This document shows positions 38,670 through 49,409 of a stretch of DNA of 64,000 nt, one piece after another. The notes below the pieces were generated by a model. The model saw only the letters and a list, made by a program, of their open reading frames with translations, had not been told where the DNA came from and did no database searches. The stretch lies in contig CAWZYM010000391.1 of the NCBI GenBank assembly GCA_963966185.1, positions 310,001 through 374,000 of the forward strand, given 5' to 3'. Source of the DNA: Rhabditoides inermis. Its lineage: Eukaryota; Nematoda; Chromadorea; Rhabditida; Rhabditidae. The translations under genes were made by a program, and so were the position numbers. The number at the start of each line of letters is the position of its first letter. Positions within the stretch are counted from its first letter, which is position 1.

Positions 38670-41028
38670 GCTCTGCAAGGATATGATAAACAGAATGCCA
38701 CATAAACGAACACGACATGGCGATTTACAAATGCTGTGTTGGTGTGGCGAAAGAGGGCAATAGCAGCTGCGGGGGTGGGAGGGGTGTGTACACGCAACAC
38801 CCGATATACGAAACAAGTGAGTAACACAAGTCATATAGACAGTTTGTATCTAGTCAACATCCACACATCCATGCCCAGTCAGAGTATGTGTGTAATTGAA
38901 TCGCAAAACGGCAAAACATGCAAGTGAGAGAGCGAGAGAGCTGTCGGTGTGGCTCGTTAGTCTACACCACATACTAGTTTCAACTCACGTAGTCCATATA
39001 AAAACAGCTAGCAAACCAGACCACCACAGATCCCAGGCGACATTAAATAGACGGCTCTGCGAACCTTGACTTCCACCGCGAATGGCAATCAACCTCGATG
39101 CAAAACGTAACGACTCAGTTTTTGGTTTGGTGGTTGCAGCATGAAAGCGTTGGAGGGAATTACTTCATTGTGGCAAGTGGAGAAACGTCATTCTTCATCG
39201 CGAAATTATCCCAACCACTTATCTTTTTTCTAGCCATTCTTTCACTGGTAGGAGAAAACACCGGATATGGAAAGCATCGAAACTGCGAGGGAAAGAGAAA
39301 GAAATGGCGATTATGTGGAGGAAATATTGAAGGAGGAGGGAAGTCCGGCGAAACATCCGGGATCGTGAAACGTGAGACTGAGCAGCATATGGGTAAGTAT
39401 AAAAATGGTCAGATGATCTCTTTCGAATCATGCAATGGCAATGTGGCAAAGAGAGAACTATAGGTTTGGATAGAGGATGGAGGGAGGGAGAGATGGGATG
39501 ATCGGCTCCAAAAAGAGTGCGCGTAGCAACGAACGAGACAAGCGTGGACGGGAAGAGAGAGACGAGAAGGGGGCATTTCTAATGCTGATGCACTAATTGG
39601 GGAAGAGTCGAGTCAGGTGAGATCAGGTGACCGACACGAACCACATACAACGAGACAATCTCAGAAAGGGGACCAGTGATGCCGTTGCGAAACAAATATG
39701 GAGACACAGTGACTCACGAGAGATTGGAGAATTCAAAACTCTCGAACACAGATAGGAGACTCGAAAAAGGCTTTGAGTAAATAATGAAGGTTGCAGTAGG
39801 CTGCAATCACACAGGCCGCTCGCCTTTTTCATTTGCATCTCAAAGCCACGACGCGTTCCCGAAAAGATTAATCCTCCACCCTCAGTCGGCCGTATGAAAG
39901 CACGCACAAGCCACACTACTACTACCCACTCTATTACTCAACACAAATGCCGCATAGTTTACATGTTTACAAATAGGGTTTAGGCGGGCGGGAGGAAGGG
40001 AAAGACTGATGGAATTGGGTAAAGAACTCGGTCAGCGCACGTGTCCTTTGCCCATTGCCAGAATGAAAACGAGACAATAGCCGTGTGCCAGTGTACAAAC
40101 AAGACAATAAAAGACAACGGGAAGGATATGCAGATACGGCCAATGTACTCCAGTACGCAACTGATTTATTATGTATTTATCGTAGCCTGCGGGGCGAAAG
40201 AGAGAGAAGGGGGAGGGAGAGAGGGAAGAGAATGGGTGGAATGCCCCAGGTATGCATAAGAGCAATACATAACACCAGGGCTATGAATCAAAGAGGGAAT
40301 CGCGGGTTACCCGAAACTGTGCTTTCCTATCTAGCTATTCCGAAAACACATTCGCATTGCACGGACAGATTGCTCTTGGACGAAATCCAAGACAGTAATT
40401 TGCACAAATCGAGTGAGTTGTGTTTTCGAATTCGGATAGATGAGGGCAAATTTGATCAGTGCAAGTACAGGCATGAATAATAGAAGAGGCTGTGTGGGCA
40501 TTCGAAACACGACATCAAACATGGAAGCCTTCCAGACTCGCAGTGAGCGAATAAGAAGTGCGCGGGTAGAATAGAATGGCACATGCGAAAATAGAAGGAG
40601 GCTCCGGTTTCCACACACCTATGCCGGCGAGCTCTCATAGGCATTCAAAGACCGCAACTCATCTGCCCTGAGGGCATTTGATAGAAGTGGGGATGATGGA
40701 TCAGTGGGGGGAGTTGTTTACCCTATGTGAGAATCAACAATTGGCGTGGAAGAAAGTGGGTGGTGAAAGGGAAGGGGAACAATGGCCTCTGACCGTCGGA
40801 CACGCAAAGACACGCCAAGCAGAACGGACCTCGTCATGACTATATATGGACGGGGAATCGGGGAACGGGTGAACTAGAGAAAGGGAGAGATAAAAAGGGA
40901 GAGGAGAGTGATGAGTGATGTGGGGAGATTGCACATAACTAGAGAGACAGACAAACGGGCCGGGGCATCTGCCGAATTTTTAAACTCATATTCGCCCCGT
41001 CGTTCTCACAGAGAGGCTGTTGGCGAGA

Positions 41029-41076
<48 letters not shown>

Positions 41077-41723
41077 GTGCACGCTAAAACACACACACAT
41101 ATCCTCGTTGGTGCAAATAAGATTGTGTTGCGGCTTGCGAGAGGAGAGAGGAGCTATGAATGTGGGATGGCTGTGGTGAGTCTGAGAGACGGCATGGAAT
41201 TCACGAAATGACATCCACGCCAGTGCAGCCGACATCGAAAAGAACACTTCAAAGACACGCATTCATGCCCCGTTCATCCCCTCTATCCCTTTATCCATTG
41301 CGGACATGAAATAAGAGGACTTGAAATTCGCACTCTCTCTCTCTCTCTCTCTGCCCCCCCCCTCTACAGACCACCCATTATGTCAGCGGGTGGTCGGATG
41401 CTAATGGTGATATCGAAAGAGTGAGAAAACCAAAAAGCGAAGCAGCCACGACTACAAACACTTCACAAAGCCTGGTCTGGACAAAAAGGAGGCACTACAA
41501 ATCATCGAAAACGAGAATAGAGCAGAACCAACAAAAGGATCGCGCGGGGAGAGAGAGCAATAGATGAGCCTGCGATTAATTCATTCGCCCTGAAAAACGA
41601 CACACACTATCTACACAGACCATCTACACGCATAATTCCCGCGTCACTCTTTCAGAAATGAGAGCAGATCCGGAGATACCATAATGAACAACCCACTAAC
41701 AAATGGTTGCGGAAACTGTGTTC

Positions 41724-41769
<46 letters not shown>

Positions 41770-42208
41770 TTGGGAGATGGAGACTGCGGGAGAATGAGCT
41801 GGAGGAGATGTGGCTTGGGCAAAACATGGTGGTAGTGCATTGGGCAAGGGTGGAGAGTTGCATTTGCGATAACCCACTTACGCTTATCCGAGGCGAATCC
41901 TCCAAAAACATATACACACACGTACACCCCACCCGAACATAAGACACACCCAAACACGATTAGCAATGTTATCGCAAATTGTTGCATGTAGTAAAATACA
42001 ATACAGTATGATATATGGAGATATATATCATACATATATAAAGAGAGCGTGTATATACGGTAGTAAAAGGCTGAAAGAATGTTTCCAACCCGTGCCGAGC
42101 TAATTTCGAACCTAATGTATAACAGTGCAGCTGTTTGGACGCGTTTCAGCTGTTAGGGCGGCTCCCGTCTCTGATATCTGGTCACCTTCCCCACTCAAGC
42201 GTCGACTA
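38670..42208. other. Gene-poor intergenic region of 3.5 kb
   Basis: I find no exon set with consistent phases. Contents: the Clc-like upstream region; purine-rich sequence through 39250-39560 and 40190-40240; GA microsatellites at 41033-41072 and 41728-41766; a CT plus poly-C stretch at 41334-41366; short AT-rich palindromes near 42010-42040. Frames of 100-130 codons here are composition-driven. Confidence 0.5.
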
Positions 42209-42292
42209 CTACTCCGCGTAGATAATGTACTCCTTGGTGTGGTGTTTCAGTCTGTCGACGCGAATCTTCCTCATCCGTCGCTTCCGCGTCTG
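42209..42292 (-). CDS. Possible orphan terminal exon encoding a basic peptide
   Basis: A GTTTTCAG acceptor at 42293-42300 is followed on the minus strand by 27 open codons (QTRKRRMRKIRVDRLKHHTK, then EYIIYAE) and a TAG. The Arg/Lys-rich composition recalls the C-terminal exon of mitochondrial ribosomal small-subunit proteins of the AURKAIP1/mS38 type, but the match is by general character only. I could not find an upstream exon between here and the end of the polymerase gene at 42796, so it may be a chance frame or a remnant. Confidence 0.22.
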   Translation of the reverse strand, partial: QTRKRRMRKIRVDRLKHHTKEYIIYAE

Positions 42293-42795
42293 CTGAAAAC
42301 GCTTCACACACAGAATGTGCTGGACTTGACAGATAGTTATCCTTTTTAAACTATTCTATAGCTGTAATTTATCATCACTTTTTTTCCTCTTTCACAAAAC
42401 ACCATTTTTGTTCAAGGGAAAGAAAGCGAGCAAGATGAGTGATACGAAAAAGAGGAGATGCCAAACAAGCAAGATGCAAAAAAGGGGGAGAAGACGAAGG
42501 AGAGTGTAGGAGAAGGGAGAGGCGGCGTGTGCTGTAGGAAAGTTTCGTTCATCCGCACGGGGTCGAAAGTGGAAAGAGTATTCAGCGCTCTGTGCATGGT
42601 CTCCCTCCACAGTATTTACTCGAATACGCTTGACACAATCCTTTATCCGAAGAAACTATCTATACATTGTACTACTCTCGTGTAGCATGAAATATGTAAC
42701 ACTGTTTCAGTTTGATAACCGTAAAAACAAGAACGAAAGCTTTTCTATCAACAAATAATGTCTACGAATATACTATATTATGTACAAAACCGTGT

Positions 42796-44732
42796 TCACC
42801 TCTTGAAATAATCGGCAATCTTCGGATTCGCTTTCTTCTTTGCAGGGGGCGGTGATTGGGTGGGCGGGGCTGTGGGGGAGAGTTGCTTGAGGGCGTCTCT
42901 GTTGAGGCACTCGTCCACGTGGGAATTCAGCGCGCGGTCCGATCCATCCACCTGAACATACACATACGACAGAACCGAATACAAAAACTCACTTGTTCTC
43001 CGCATATCGGACAAGACACGGCATTGTCTGGCGGAGGTGTGATAGCCGTGGAGGAACAGGGCTGCTCCGTCTCTTCCTTCCGCCTCTTTCCACCCTTCTC
43101 CATCCACTTATCCATCGCGCCCTGCTGCTTGTCCCACGTGTACTCAAACTGCAAACAAACTTGCTTATGAACGCGACTACTCTCACATACCGCGGATAGT
43201 CTGACTCCGAGCAGACGCACGGCCTTTCCGTCGCGCGCCGCGAGAAGAGAGCGGGAGAGGGAGAGGAGAGAGGCGTGAGACACCTGCACACACTGCTTAC
43301 ACACCATGCCACTTCCCTCCCCGCACCTGTCTGTCCGGCAGTTGCATCGCCCGCGTGAGCACATCGAACGTATCAAGTTTGATCTTTAGGGTGAGAGTGC
43401 CAGCGGAGACCAGCTCCTCGGCAGATGAGAATCTGCACCATCATAGTCTTTCTCCAAATGCATTCCCACCTCCTGCATAGATCAGTGCAGAGTGCGTCGA
43501 GTTGTTCGTCGAGGACGGCCTCGTCGGCAGACGGCGTGAACGAGTACTCGACAGACATGCTCTGTCAACATCCATCATACACACCCTTGCTCCTCCACCC
43601 ACCTTCCTTCCCCTGTCCCCCTTCCTGGGTGGTGGCGGGAGTGCGAGGGCGACTCGCATGAAGTGGCAGGCGGCGCCCTCCGAGAAGCACAGTCGCAGCG
43701 AGGCGCGGTGGGTGAGCAGATCGCGCACCTGCAGAGAGGAAGGTGGGTGGGGGGAGTGTGGGGCACACCTTCTCGATGCCGATCGAAGCCAGCTCCGCCT
43801 CGGAGACGCGGCCGATACCTGGCACCTGCAGTGAAGGGGTATCATTAAGGTATGCATACATAGTACGAACACAAACCTTCCTGACGCTGAGTTCCCCGAT
43901 GAACTGCTTGCACTCCTCTCCGTCGTTGGCCTGCTCGCACTGTCCATTCGGCTTGTTCACATCAGAACAGATCTTAGCGATCAACCAGTTTGGGCCTGCA
44001 AGAGCATGTCTGAGGTATGAGAGAGAGAGAGTGAGAGAGAGAGAGAGAGATACCTATGCCGGCGGAGCAGGTGAGACCAGTGGCTTGATGCACGCGGAAG
44101 CGAATCTCCGCCACGACCTAGACGGTTGACGGTCTATCCATGAGTTCTCCCCCACCCTCTCCCACCTCTGCGCGTGTTATTCCAAACTCCACTTGATCCT
44201 CCACTGCGATCCGCTTCTTCTTGCACTTGTCGCATGTGGAGGAGAATACTCGGAGGGAGGATGGCGCAGGCTGCTCCCCCTCTCCGCCCTCCTCCACTCC
44301 CGAGTGCTGCTCCCTAATCTCCTTCCACTCCTCTTCCGTCAACAGCGGCAGACGACACACGCACGAACCAGTGTAGCGGGTACGCGAGTGGCGCACTGCA
44401 ATGTACAGTAGGCCGCCGCGCTCCATTACCGTACCTGGCTGCTCCCGGGTGCGCATGTAGTCAGTGATGTCGAGGTATGCCTCGTCCAGCGAGCCCATCG
44501 ACATGTCCGGGTCGTATTCCAGGAAGATGGCCGAGAAGATCTACAAGAACCCCACCCTCACCACCCCTTCCCCTTTCCCTTTCACGCTCACCTCGCTCTC
44601 CCTCCGATACTTTGTGAAGTCGCCCGGCACGATCTCGAGCTGCGGACACAGCTTCTTGCCAATGAAGCCCGGCATCGCCGCGCGCACCCCGAAACGACGA
44701 GCCATGTAGTTGGAGGTAGACTACAAGAGTTG

Positions 44733-44778
<46 letters not shown>

Positions 44779-45389
44779 GTACCAGCATGCTCATTCCGCC
44801 GACCGCCATGGGAATGGATCGGAGTCGAGGGCAGTCGCGCATCTCGACGGCAGCATAGAACGCGTCCATGTCTACAAGCAGATGCACAACACCGCCCCTC
44901 CCCTCACTCGCTCACCGATGTGGACGCAGTGACGGGAGAGGTCCCTGCGCGCCTCCAGATGCCCAATCGCCATGTCCATCTACAACGGGCAGTTGAACAA
45001 GGCGACCACCTGTACACCCACATCCAGCTCCGCAGTCGCCCTCTCGAGATCCGAGGCCGCTTGCAGGGTACGTTTCATGTTGGCGCATCTACAATAACAT
45101 TGTATTTACAATTCTACAATTACAGTAACCCGTAAACTCACTTTGCATTGAGGCGGTCCTGCTGTTTCTTCGAGAACGCGCCGTACTTCTCGTTCGTGTT
45201 TGCCTCTATGATCTTCGAGATCTTCTCCTAAACAAAAACAATGAGCATACTTATTTTATTTTGTCTTCACAACTGCTAAGTCTCGCATTCACCAATCAAA
45301 ACCTACTACACCAACATAACAACTCAATAAAAGTCGCTTACCTTGTCCAAATTAGCCATCCCGGCTTTATTGTCGTTGAATGTTAGCAT
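42796..45389 (-). CDS. polk-1: DNA polymerase kappa (Y-family translesion polymerase)
   Basis: Seventeen exons give 595 residues: 45342-45389, 45142-45227, 45022-45088, 44916-44979, 44783-44871, 44592-44720, 44435-44540, 44166-44395, 44054-44117, 43877-43995, 43769-43825, 43603-43728, 43470-43561, 43327-43432, 43191-43283, 42993-43148, 42796-42951. The N-clasp begins FNDNKAGMANLDKEKI, as in animal pol kappa. Catalytic palm motifs are HIDMDAFYAAVEMRD and MGSLDEAYLDIT. Helix-hairpin-helix PGIGRVSEAEL and the little-finger SMSVEYSF follow. The C terminus has one UBZ-type zinc finger (CPICGEQ...HVDEC) and a PIP-box-like KIADYFKR. It should extend past bulky minor-groove lesions in the nucleus, recruited by PCNA and ubiquitin. 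Exon 8 adds an 80-residue insert with CVC and CDKC. The gene is head to head with an Aurora kinase, 399 bp apart. Confidence 0.96.
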
Positions 45390-45788
45390 ATCTGATTTGA
45401 TATCAACATAAAATGGACAACAAAGCAAAACAAATAACGAACAATTACAATATATCGATCGAAATTCAAAAGTTCCAATGAACGAAATTTTGGCGGGAAC
45501 ATTTTTTCGTTTTCATAGGCTCCGCCCACCGGCACTGGTCATTCGAACTGGATTTTCATGTTTTTTCGCTACTTGTAAGTTGGTGTTCAAAATGTCATGC
45601 AGTTCTTTACTGTCATATATGTATCACGCTTGAACTGTGCGGAGAGCGTCAGCAATCTTCCTGACCGACCGGGATTCATTTGAAATGCCGCTAATTTCGT
45701 TTCGATATCCCGTTTTTCATCCAGCGTCTAGTTTCAACTATCATTTTCATCCAGCGTCTAGTTTCAACTATCATTTTCAGAATAGACG
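45390..45788. promoter_or_regulatory. Shared divergent promoter of polymerase kappa and Aurora kinase
   Basis: Only 399 bp separate the two divergent start codons. The ATG on each side has a 3' splice acceptor just upstream (AAATCAG two bases before the polymerase ATG; TTTTCAG eight bases before the Aurora ATG), which implies trans-spliced mRNAs and puts both transcription starts inside this segment. No TATA box is evident. Confidence 0.6.
45721..45780 (+). repeat. Tandem 30-bp duplication of the Aurora trans-splice acceptor region
   Basis: Two head-to-tail copies (45721-45750 and 45751-45780) of ccagcgtctagtttcaacta followed by tcattttca differ only in the last base: copy 1 ends TTTTCAT and copy 2 ends TTTTCAG. 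Only the second copy therefore keeps the acceptor AG, eight bases before the Aurora ATG. Confidence 0.9.
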
Positions 45789-47195
45789 ATGTCGGAGGAG
45801 GCAGTGCTTTCCAACTCGTCCTCTCAGGTGATATTCGAGTAGCGATGTTTATACCTTACTTTGTTACTGAACAGCTTTTCTAGAACGTGCCGGCACCTGG
45901 CCAGCCCCTGGCGGACGCCTTCCTCATGCCGCCACCTGCTGTGCCCTCCACCAAGGTACACAAATGTTCTTTCTGAACATCTAGTATGTTATTTCTCACA
46001 GCTGCGGATTAGTTTGTCTAATACGTCTGTGGCTGGTACCCCTAACGAGACGAGGAAGTTCGCGCTGGACGACTTCGACATTGGCAGGCCGCTCGGCAAG
46101 GTTAGATTAACGACGCGAATACGGAAATGAATTAATACGCATCCGTTGTTACAGGGCAAGTTCGGAAACGTGTTCATGGCCCGCGAAAAGGAGTCCAAGT
46201 TTGTCGTCGCCCTCAAGGTGATGTTGTCTTTACCAGTTCTATTTAATCGGATTCATTTCAGGTGTGTTTCAAGAAGCAGCTCGAGAAGTATGGAGTGTGC
46301 CACCAGGTGAAGCGCGAGATCGAGATCCAGTATCACCTCAAGTGAGTTCGCTTGTATGATTGCATTACTCTCTTCATCTATCCTCTTAGGCACCCGAACA
46401 TTCTACGTCTGTATGCCTTCTTCCACGATGCTGAGAGGGTGTACACTGTGTTGGAGTACGCCTCGAATGGAGAGCTGTACGGCATGCTGAAGAGGGCGGG
46501 AGGAAAGCTCGACGAGCCCCTGACTGCCAAGTGAGTGGAGGGATGTGAGAGGAGATGGATGGCGCATGGTTGCAGGATGATGGCGCAGCTCATGTCGGCC
46601 CTCCTCTTCTGCCACAAGAAGCAGGTGATCCACAGGGACATCAAGGTACTCGCGCTCTGATGTCATTGTCTAAACCCGTGTTGCAGCCCGAGAACCTGCT
46701 GATCGACTCGGACGGCAACCTGAAGATTGCCGACTTTGGCTGGGCGGTTGTGTCGGGCGACTCTGCCCGCAACACTGTGTGCGGCACCCTCGACTACCTT
46801 CCCCCTGAGATGCTAGAGAACGTGCAGCACAACGAGAAGGTTGTGTGGGTAGGCTGGAGGGGATGATTGTGTGTGTTGCAGGTGGACCACTGGGCTGCGG
46901 GAGTGCTGCTGTACGAGTGTCTGGTCGGCCGCCCGCCCTTCGAGCACGCCGACCAACAGCGCACCCTCGAGTACATCCGTGCCTGCCGCTACCAGATACC
47001 CTCTTCCGTCTCCGCCGGACCCACTGCCCTCATCCGCGGACTCGTCCAGAAAGACTCCAGCATGCGCATGTCGTTCGAGAAGGTACGCTATCTTGTTGTC
47101 TATGCTTTAGACATGCTGGTACTGTATGTTTTGAGGCGCTTGCCGAGCCGTGGATCGTCGAGAACACGCAGGGAATGACGATCGTCGTCGACTAG
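45789..47195 (+). CDS. Aurora-family mitotic serine/threonine kinase
   Basis: Ten exons give 325 residues: 45789-45827, 45884-45955, 46002-46100, 46155-46217, 46262-46341, 46390-46530, 46576-46645, 46687-46839, 46882-47082, 47136-47195. After an N-terminal tail of about 60 residues the catalytic domain opens with [20 protein letters not shown], followed by VALKV (lysine), VIHRDIKPENLL (catalytic loop) and IADFGWAV (DFG). The activation segment [17 protein letters not shown] carries the Aurora-specific [11 protein letters not shown]. The activating Thr is present, but the upstream basic pair usual in Auroras is reduced to one Arg. Nematodes have two Auroras (air-1, air-2); I cannot tell which this is. 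It should act at centrosomes or on chromosomes in mitosis and meiosis. Intron 8 is only 42 nt, and the last acceptor is TTTTGAG. Confidence 0.95.
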
Positions 47196-47665
47196 ACTCC
47201 CTTTCTCCGTCCTTCTTGTGTCCTTACTCATCTTGATCTTTCCAGTTTCCGGTATTGAATATTGACTACGGTATCCCGGTATGTGTATAGGTTCTTGTAT
47301 AGCATTACTCCGCTGGTCTTGCTAGAATATATCGTTTCACATTGCTTCGTATGAGAGTTTTACTGTCTCCAATGATAAAAAAGTTTGATTCATAATTGCA
47401 TTTGTTTGAAGCATGCAACAATATTACCGGTTAGGATTTCCGTGAATATTTATATTGAGTTCAAACAAGTAAGTGTTCGGTTGTGCATGGTAGGGTGTAA
47501 TTCAGTTTCTTGCTACACAGTTTATTATTCTGCTTTATTCAACATTCACGGTTACGTTCATCTATACGTTTTCTACACATTTGCTTCGATATGACAATTC
47601 CATCTCTAATCGTTGCAGGTGTGTGCATGTCGTAAGCGCGTGTTGGACTGGCTGTAGTGTCTAGT

Positions 47666-48997
47666 ATGTACTGTGTGGGTGCGGCAGCGTTGTTGCGGCG
47701 GTCGCTGCTCTCCCGACTCCCATCCACCTCCACTCGTATGTCAAGCAGTGCGGGCAAGGAGAGGGGCAAGGACAGACAAGAGCCCGCAGCAGAGCCCGAA
47801 CATGCCGACACTGTGTGGAGCCGCGTGCGCGATTTCGTATTCGCTGTAAGTGGTATTTTGTTTTCATTTTCACTAGATTTCTTTATTATTATTTTGAACT
47901 GGTTGGTTTAGTCGGAGAAGGAGAACTTTGACTCGTCGAATGTGCGGCGGGCGCACGCCAAAGACGGACTGGACAGCGAGCAGTGGACGCTCGTGTACAG
48001 GTGCGTCAGTGTTCATTTAATTAATTATTTGTTTACGTTAGTGTTTGGTTGTATATATTGCTAGTTTGGGTTGTTGCAGGGACTTGGGTGCGTCTCGCAG
48101 TTTCTTCATGGTCTCCACCCTTCTTCCACTCTTTGCCGCCGGAGTAGCCGTAATATCATTCGACATATGCAACAATGACAAGAAGTAGGCTAATTTAATT
48201 AAACATTCACTTTCTCTTCGATACGTGAATATACTTGTGGTTGTGTATATTGATTGGTTGCAGGAAGCGGATGGACTTTGTGCAACGAATCGTTCGTGAC
48301 TTCGAGGAGGTGAGTGGTGTGTGTTTCTTCTTTCTCCCTCTCTCCTTGTCACTCCCACGTTGCAGTTGGGTGTGTTGGTGTACGTGCCTCTCGCTGCCGC
48401 CGTCGCAGTTCTTGCACTCATCATCCGTGTCCAGCAGTGCCGACTACTGCGTATCTACCAGAACAGGTGCGGCAAGCTCTGTAGTTTATTGCTTGAGCTA
48501 TTGTAACTGTCGATTTCGTTGAAGCGCGTCATGAAAATCAATGCATGTATGTTTGGAGCGTTAGTGTGGCATCAGCGTCAAGTATATGTTGGTCTAATAC
48601 ATGGTGTGTTGCAGACGTCGTCCGGATGAGTACGCGGCGATTCGCTCCAAGGCTATTGTCGCAAAGAATACGGTAAGAGGAGATGGAATAAGTAAATACT
48701 GACTGTTGGCTCCCCCATTCAGATGCACTTTTCTCGCGATCAGACGTCTGCTTTCTACTTTGCCGAGGAACAGACGGACACTGTGCGAGTTGCCCTTCAG
48801 TTCTTGTTTGGAACCATGCAGGTGAGACGAATGATTGATTGTCAAATAGGAAAATAATTTTATTAGTTTTGATTGATTGAATGATTGTTATGTTTGAGAT
48901 CGGTTCGCGCCGCTTCCTCGCAATGGACGAGTGCTTCCGCGGCAACAACTACCGCAGCTACATGCTCAACGAGACTAGCATCCCGCCCAGGTTGTAG
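47666..48997 (+). CDS. Two-helix membrane protein, probably mitochondrial (TMEM186-like)
   Basis: Eight exons give 258 residues: 47666-47845, 47912-48000, 48080-48184, 48264-48309, 48366-48466, 48615-48672, 48723-48821, 48899-48997. The N terminus (VGAAALLRRSLLSRLPSTST) is basic and Ser-rich, consistent with a mitochondrial presequence. WTLVYRDLGASRS precedes helix 1 (FFMVSTLLPLFAAGVAVISF), and helix 2 is LGVLVYVPLAAAVAVLALII. The WTLVYR plus two-helix layout resembles TMEM186, a complex I assembly factor of the inner membrane; I hold that identity loosely. It follows the Aurora gene on the same strand by 470 bp. The final exon needs a TGTTTGAG acceptor. A polyadenylation signal lies at 49138-49143. 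Confidence 0.7.
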
Positions 48998-49137
48998 TCC
49001 TTACCGCCTATTCATTGAGTATCTATTGATTGCCGCTAGGCGCCGTGAGGTTCGAGTGTATTAGTGATTTATAGTAGTTACGTTGTACGGTGATGTTGAT
49101 TTAATTGTTATTTAGATGATGCAGTGTAGGTGTATAA

Positions 49138-49143
49138 AATAAA
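49138..49143 (+). promoter_or_regulatory. Polyadenylation signal AATAAA
   Basis: AATAAA 141 nt past the stop codon of the two-helix protein gene. Confidence 0.7.
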
Positions 49144-49309
49144 CATATAATATCAATGTCGCGACAAGGTAATATACTTTATCCATATTTTATCGTCATG
49201 ATATGAGCAGAAATGGGATAGTTGTGTAGTATACAAATGGATGGGAGAAGCAAGACATCCGTATTCAGCGACCACCCCAATATACGCGAGTCGGCTAGAG
49301 AGGCCGTCA

Positions 49310-49380
49310 ATCACACTAGGTTCACCTGGGATTCGAATTGTAGGAGAAAGGGGTAAAGCTCTGACTACCCTGTGTAGATA
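49310..49380 (-). mobile_element. tRNA-like relic
   Basis: On the minus strand, GGGTAGTCAGAGC resembles an A box (about 49358-49370), and ATTCGAATCCCAGG resembles a B box followed by a T-arm (about 49325-49338). Spacing is short and the other stems do not pair, so this is most likely a decayed SINE head rather than a working tRNA gene. Confidence 0.35.
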
Positions 49381-49409
49381 GAATGAGAGAGAGGGAGAGG
49401 AGGAGGGGG

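Noticed and set aside
45342..45389. Apparent frameshift at the start of polymerase kappa
   Set aside because: On re-reading, the codons from the first ATG through NDNKAGMANLDK are continuous; the suspected shift was my own counting error.
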